Positions 60,336-64,000 of a DNA stretch of 64,000 bases are shown here, in pieces. How positions within the stretch are numbered: the stretch's first letter is position 1; each line of letters starts with the position of its first letter. Both the position numbers and the translations under genes were made by a program. Origin of the DNA: Blastocatellia bacterium (GTDB taxonomy: Bacteria > Acidobacteriota > Blastocatellia > Chloracidobacteriales > JADJPF01). Location: the NCBI GenBank assembly GCA_025057015.1, contig JANWYG010000011.1:26238-90237 (forward strand), in the 5' to 3' direction. Below the pieces are notes generated by a model. That model searched no databases and was not told where the DNA came from. It saw only the letters and a program-made list of their open reading frames with translations.

Positions 60336-62069
60336 ATGAATAATCACCAAAGAATCATTTTGTACTATAAGCGCTACATAGGTAAGCTACTCAGCGGTAT
60401 GGTGAGCGTGTGCCTGTCTGCCATAATAGGACTCACCGCTCCGGCAGTCGTACGTACCGCCGTAGATGACTTGCAAGTCTCTATTACCCACAGCAAACTC
60501 GCCGTCTACGCCCTAGCAGTAATCGGCATAGCCCTAGCAAAAGGCGTGTTCTTGTTCCTACAGCGACGGATCATAGTAGGAATGTCACGCGACATAGAAA
60601 ACGACCTTCGCAATGACTACTACGCTCACCTTCAAAGTTTGTCCCAGAGCTTTTTTCAGCACAATCGAGCTGGAGATCTCATGGCAAGAGCTACAAACGA
60701 CATAAGCGCCGTGCGCATGCTTATCGGCCCTGCCGTAATGTACGGCCTTAATACAATCATCGTGACGCTAGTAGCCCTGCCTGCAATGCTGCGTATAGAT
60801 ATCGAGCTAACCTGCCTCGTCTTTCTGACCATGCCCGTAGTCTCAATCGCTACCCAGTACTTCTCTAAACGCATACACGATCGGTTCGAACAAGTACAAG
60901 AACTGTTCTCCGCATTAACCGCAAGAGCTCAAGAGAGCCTCTCAGGCATAAGAGTAATACGTGCTTACGTACGTGAAGACTATGAGATAAGAGAATTTAG
61001 CAGATTGGGAAGGGAATACGTAAAACACAACCTCAGCCTTATCAAACTAAACGCACTATTCCTACCTGTGCTCCACGCAGCAATAGGAATTGGCCCGGTC
61101 ATATGCCTCTGGTACGGAGGCGGACTCGTCGCAAAAGGCGAAATAACCGTAGGGCAATTCGTGGAATTCAATCTCTATATGGTGCTGATGATATGGCCTA
61201 TGATAGCGCTCGGATGGATAATCAGCCTCTACCAGCGCGGCATGGCAAGTATGGGCAGAATAAACCAGATACTTAACACTAAGCCAGAGATAAAAAATGA
61301 AAGCGAGTCCGACTTTAAGATAACTGGCAGTATCGAAATGCGCAGTCTCAACTTCGGCTACCTGCCAGACAAACCAGTGCTCAAAGATATAAACCTCAAA
61401 ATTGACGCAGGTATGACTGTAGCTATAGTAGGACATACTGGTTCAGGTAAAAGCACTTTGCTTAACCTCATCCCGCGCCTGTTTGATGTCCCCGAAGGTC
61501 AGCTTCTAATAGATGATAAGCCAATAAAACAGATCCCACTTGCAACCCTACGCCGCTCGATAGGCTACGCTCCACAAGAATCATTCTTGTTTTCCGACAC
61601 TATCGCTGGTAACATCGCCTTCGGCACAGACGAAGTGTCCCGCGAACAAATAGAGCTAGCAGCAAACCAAGCCGGCCTGTCGGCAGATATAGAAAGTTTT
61701 CCAGCAGGACTGGATACCATAGTAGGTGAACGCGGCATAACACTCTCCGGAGGTCAAAAACAACGCGTAGCACTAGCACGGGCACTCATCCGCAACCCAC
61801 AAATACTGCTCCTAGATGACGCCCTTTCAGCCGTAGATATAGAAACCGAAGAACGCATACTCCCACAACTACGTAACATACAGCAGGGCCGTACTTGCCT
61901 AATAGTTTCACATCGAGTCTCAACAATAAAGCATGCTGATCTCATAGTTGTCCTAAAAGATGGAAGTATAGTCGAACAAGGTAAGCACGATGACTTACTT
62001 GCAGCGGGTGGAACTTACGCTGAACTCTATGAAAAACAGTTGTTACAAGAGGAGCTAGCATCAAACTGA
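60336..62069 (+). CDS. ABC exporter half-transporter, degenerate-site subunit
   Basis: 577 aa, type IV ABC exporter: six membrane segments (to about residue 310) and a nucleotide-binding domain. Walker A is GHTGSGKST, the signature LSGGQKQR and Walker B ILLLDDALSAVD. The catalytic Glu after Walker B is Asp here, as in one subunit of heterodimeric exporters (LmrC/TM287 type). It overlaps the partner gene by one base. Likely exports drugs or lipids. Confidence 0.94.
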   Translation: MNNHQRIILYYKRYIGKLLSGMVSVCLSAIIGLTAPAVVRTAVDDLQVSITHSKLAVYALAVIGIALAKGVFLFLQRRIIVGMSRDIENDLRNDYYAHLQSLSQSFFQHNRAGDLMARATNDISAVRMLIGPAVMYGLNTIIVTLVALPAMLRIDIELTCLVFLTMPVVSIATQYFSKRIHDRFEQVQELFSALTARAQESLSGIRVIRAYVREDYEIREFSRLGREYVKHNLSLIKLNALFLPVLHAAIGIGPVICLWYGGGLVAKGEITVGQFVEFNLYMVLMIWPMIALGWIISLYQRGMASMGRINQILNTKPEIKNESESDFKITGSIEMRSLNFGYLPDKPVLKDINLKIDAGMTVAIVGHTGSGKSTLLNLIPRLFDVPEGQLLIDDKPIKQIPLATLRRSIGYAPQESFLFSDTIAGNIAFGTDEVSREQIELAANQAGLSADIESFPAGLDTIVGERGITLSGGQKQRVALARALIRNPQILLLDDALSAVDIETEERILPQLRNIQQGRTCLIVSHRVSTIKHADLIVVLKDGSIVEQGKHDDLLAAGGTYAELYEKQLLQEELASN

Positions 62070-63901
62070 TGGACATACACGAGGAAGAGCATTTAGGAAA
62101 ACTTTATGACGCGCAGCTAGCGCGTAGGTTGTTCGCCTACCTCAAACCCTACCGCAAATACTTCCTGACTTCAATCGTGCTGATTACTCTAACCTCGGCT
62201 ATCGAACTGTCGGGACTTAATATTACAATGGTGGTCGTAGACCTTTATCTGAAGCCAAGACCAGCGGAAGAACTGTCACTTATAGCACGCACAGTAGCAA
62301 ACATAAGTAATCAATTGAACTGGCAGCCTAGCATCCCAGAAGCTTTGACTGTATTTTCTGCAATATACCTGCTGGTTATAATCGTCGTCTTCGCACTGTC
62401 CTACTTCCAAGATGTCTTGCTAAATACAATGGGACAGTATGTTATGTATGATCTGCGCAAAGAAATATTTTCCCACTTGCAGCGGCTGCCTCTCTCTTAC
62501 TTCGACCGCAATCCCGTAGGCAGATTGGTTACTAGACTCACCTCCGATGTAGACGCCCTAAACGAACTGATGACCGCCGGCTTCGCTACACTCTTTAGCG
62601 ATGTCTTCATGCTCTTAGGTATAATAGTCTTTCTGTTCCTAGTAAATTGGCAGCTAGCATTGGCGCTACTTTGCATATTGCCGTTAATGATAGCAATCAC
62701 AGCTTGGTTTCGACGCAATGCTACACGAGCATTTCGTACCGTACGCGTCAAACTTGCCCGTATAAATTCCTTCCTACAAGAACACATCACTGGCATGGCC
62801 GTAGTACAGATTTTTAACCGCGAAGAAAAAGCCTATCGTGAGTTTGCCAAAATAGACGACGAACATAGAAAGGCCAACATAGATACAATCTTTTACTATG
62901 CAGTCTTCTACCCCGCAGTCGGACTAATTAACGCCATAGGCATAGCCCTAATCATATGGTACGGCGGACTACAAGTGCTCGAAGGAACACTTACCTTAGG
63001 AGCACTCATATTCTTTATACAAGCTACGCACAGATTCTATGAACCAATACAAGACATCAGCGAGAAATACAACATACTTCAATCTGCTGTAGTGGCCTCA
63101 GAACGTATTTTTAAACTGCTGGATCTGCCAATTTCTATAACCTCTCCAGCTAATCCACAAAAGCTAGGTAAGTTCAAGAGCGAAATAGAGTTTCGCAACG
63201 TATGGTTTGCCTATGAAGATGAAAATTGGGTACTCAAAGGAGTATCTTTCAAGATCGCCGCTGGCGAATCTGTAGCACTAATAGGACATACAGGAGCAGG
63301 CAAAACCACTATTGTCAATCTGTTGCTTCGGTTCTATGACGTGCAAAAAGGCCAAATACTTATCGATGGACACGATATCCGCGAACTAGATATAGCAGAG
63401 CTACGCAGTCAGTTCGCTTTAGTCCTACAAGATGTCTTTCTCTTCTCAGGAGATGTCAAGACTAATATCACGTTAGGAAATGACGCAATTTCAAAAGAAA
63501 AAATAATAGAAGCTGCCCGCCAAGTACATGCTGACACTTTCATAAACAGGCTGGACGGAGGCTATGACGCGCCTTTGACCGAACGCGGCTCGACACTCTC
63601 GGCAGGCCAAAGACAGCTGCTGTCTTTTGCACGCGCCTTGAGCTATGATCCAAACATATTGATACTAGACGAAGCTACGTCTTCAGTAGACACCGAAACC
63701 GAAATGCTCATACAAGATGCCGTGGGAAAGCTGCTCCAAGGTAGAACTTCCATCATAATAGCGCATCGGCTATCTACTATTCAGAAATGTAACAGAATCA
63801 TAGTCCTTCACAAAGGAAAAGTAAGAGAAATAGGTACTCATCAACAACTAGATTCTATAAAATACCGGCTGACGCAATCTTTGCCGCAGCTAAAGAGATA
63901 A
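62069..63901 (+). CDS. ABC exporter half-transporter, canonical subunit
   Basis: 610 aa. A longer N-terminus (about 25 residues), six membrane segments and an NBD with Walker A GHTGAGKTT, Walker B ILILDEATSSVD (canonical Glu) and H-loop IIAHRLS. Its signature is LSAGQ instead of LSGGQ. In a heterodimer this signature pairs with the Asp-type Walker B of the first subunit, so both changes fall on one degenerate site. This supports a functional pair with the upstream gene. Confidence 0.95.
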   Translation: MDIHEEEHLGKLYDAQLARRLFAYLKPYRKYFLTSIVLITLTSAIELSGLNITMVVVDLYLKPRPAEELSLIARTVANISNQLNWQPSIPEALTVFSAIYLLVIIVVFALSYFQDVLLNTMGQYVMYDLRKEIFSHLQRLPLSYFDRNPVGRLVTRLTSDVDALNELMTAGFATLFSDVFMLLGIIVFLFLVNWQLALALLCILPLMIAITAWFRRNATRAFRTVRVKLARINSFLQEHITGMAVVQIFNREEKAYREFAKIDDEHRKANIDTIFYYAVFYPAVGLINAIGIALIIWYGGLQVLEGTLTLGALIFFIQATHRFYEPIQDISEKYNILQSAVVASERIFKLLDLPISITSPANPQKLGKFKSEIEFRNVWFAYEDENWVLKGVSFKIAAGESVALIGHTGAGKTTIVNLLLRFYDVQKGQILIDGHDIRELDIAELRSQFALVLQDVFLFSGDVKTNITLGNDAISKEKIIEAARQVHADTFINRLDGGYDAPLTERGSTLSAGQRQLLSFARALSYDPNILILDEATSSVDTETEMLIQDAVGKLLQGRTSIIIAHRLSTIQKCNRIIVLHKGKVREIGTHQQLDSIKYRLTQSLPQLKR

Positions 63902-63917
63902 GTAAAGAGCATAAGTG

Positions 63918-64000
63918 ATGAAGCAAAAGGTTTTAAAGCTTTTTGAGCTTACAACATACTGCGGTTTTTATCGCCGCTTTGAACAATTCCAGCAAATCTA
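63918..64000 (+). CDS. Possible start of a further gene (cut by window end)
   Basis: ATG 63918 opens a frame that stays open to the end (MKQKVLKLFELTTYCGFYRR, 27 residues visible). It lies 16 nt behind the ABC exporter, but there is no clear ribosome site and it is too short to identify. Confidence 0.25.
   Translation, partial: MKQKVLKLFELTTYCGFYRRFEQFQQI

Overview
This 64-kb window is a gene-dense bacterial chromosome segment with no phage, insertion sequence or CRISPR array. LpxD (lipid A synthesis), a TolC-family outer-membrane protein and core-type glycosyltransferases point to a Gram-negative, LPS-bearing organism. Aerobic HemF, an AAA_35-WD40 giant protein, a NorD-like VWA protein, DUF3011 and a large zinc metalloprotease are all common in Acidobacteriota. 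Base composition is moderate (by eye mid-40s % G+C), with strong use of the Ile codon ATA even in enolase. My best guess is an acidobacterium (Blastocatellia-like); this is inference from gene content, not proof.

Layout. 1-1.6 kb: end of trpS, then proline iminopeptidase. 1.6-3.4 kb: GAF-like protein with a proline-rich tandem repeat. 3.4-7.3 kb (minus): a hypothetical gene, a TMTC-like membrane glycosyltransferase with TPRs, and a GT2 enzyme. 7.2-9.4 kb (minus): groES-groEL behind a sigma70 promoter overlapped by a perfect CIRCE operator plus two extra half-sites. 9.4-10.6 kb (minus): purC and a Fis-like regulator. 10.6-14.5 kb: EamA transporter and a 978-aa VWA protein. 14.5-17 kb: SufR-type Fe-S regulator divergent from enolase, then DUF423. 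17-20.2 kb: DUF3011 protein and zinc metalloprotease. 20.2-22.8 kb (minus): aminopeptidase P, zinc-ribbon protein and DinB-like protein. 22.8-25.2 kb: an unusual locus of LysM/lysozyme-like protein, a very basic Gly/Lys-rich amphipathic protein and a TPR protein resembling SycD/LcrH chaperones, with a run of RNA hairpins. 25.3-29.2 kb (minus): 2Fe-2S and FAD subunits of a xanthine-dehydrogenase-type enzyme without the molybdenum subunit, amidohydrolase, small acidic protein and HAD protein.

29.4-33.9 kb: a hypothetical gene, HpnA-like epimerase, CcdA-thioredoxin fusion, DHH phosphoesterase and QueD. 34-37.5 kb: TolC-like protein, GT2 and a convergent overlapping GT4. 37.5-39.7 kb: P5C dehydrogenase, a hypothetical gene and tRNA-Leu(UAA). 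40-41.1 kb: an AT-rich orphan DNA methyltransferase. 41.1-44 kb (minus): EEP hydrolase, 3D-domain protein and lpxD. 44-48.8 kb: era-prmA-rsmE, atpD-atpC and dtd. 48.9-53.2 kb (minus): a tightly packed operon of ChaN-like protein, an M3-like peptidase homologue lacking HExxH, a membrane protein, aroB and a DUF4845-like protein. 53.3-58.6 kb: OpgC-like acyltransferase, esterase and the AAA_35-WD40 protein. 58.7-63.9 kb: hemF, a zinc-ribbon protein and a heterodimeric ABC exporter.

Regulatory features. Several first genes have a -10 box only 6-8 nt before ATG and no Shine-Dalgarno sequence (sufR, the LysM gene, hpnA, chaN, the ABC exporter, probably lpxD). They sit beside genes with strong AGGAGG sites, which suggests substantial leaderless transcription. 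The most unusual loci are the LysM/amphipathic/TPR cluster, the degenerate peptidase, the CIRCE array and the tRNA-adjacent methyltransferase.
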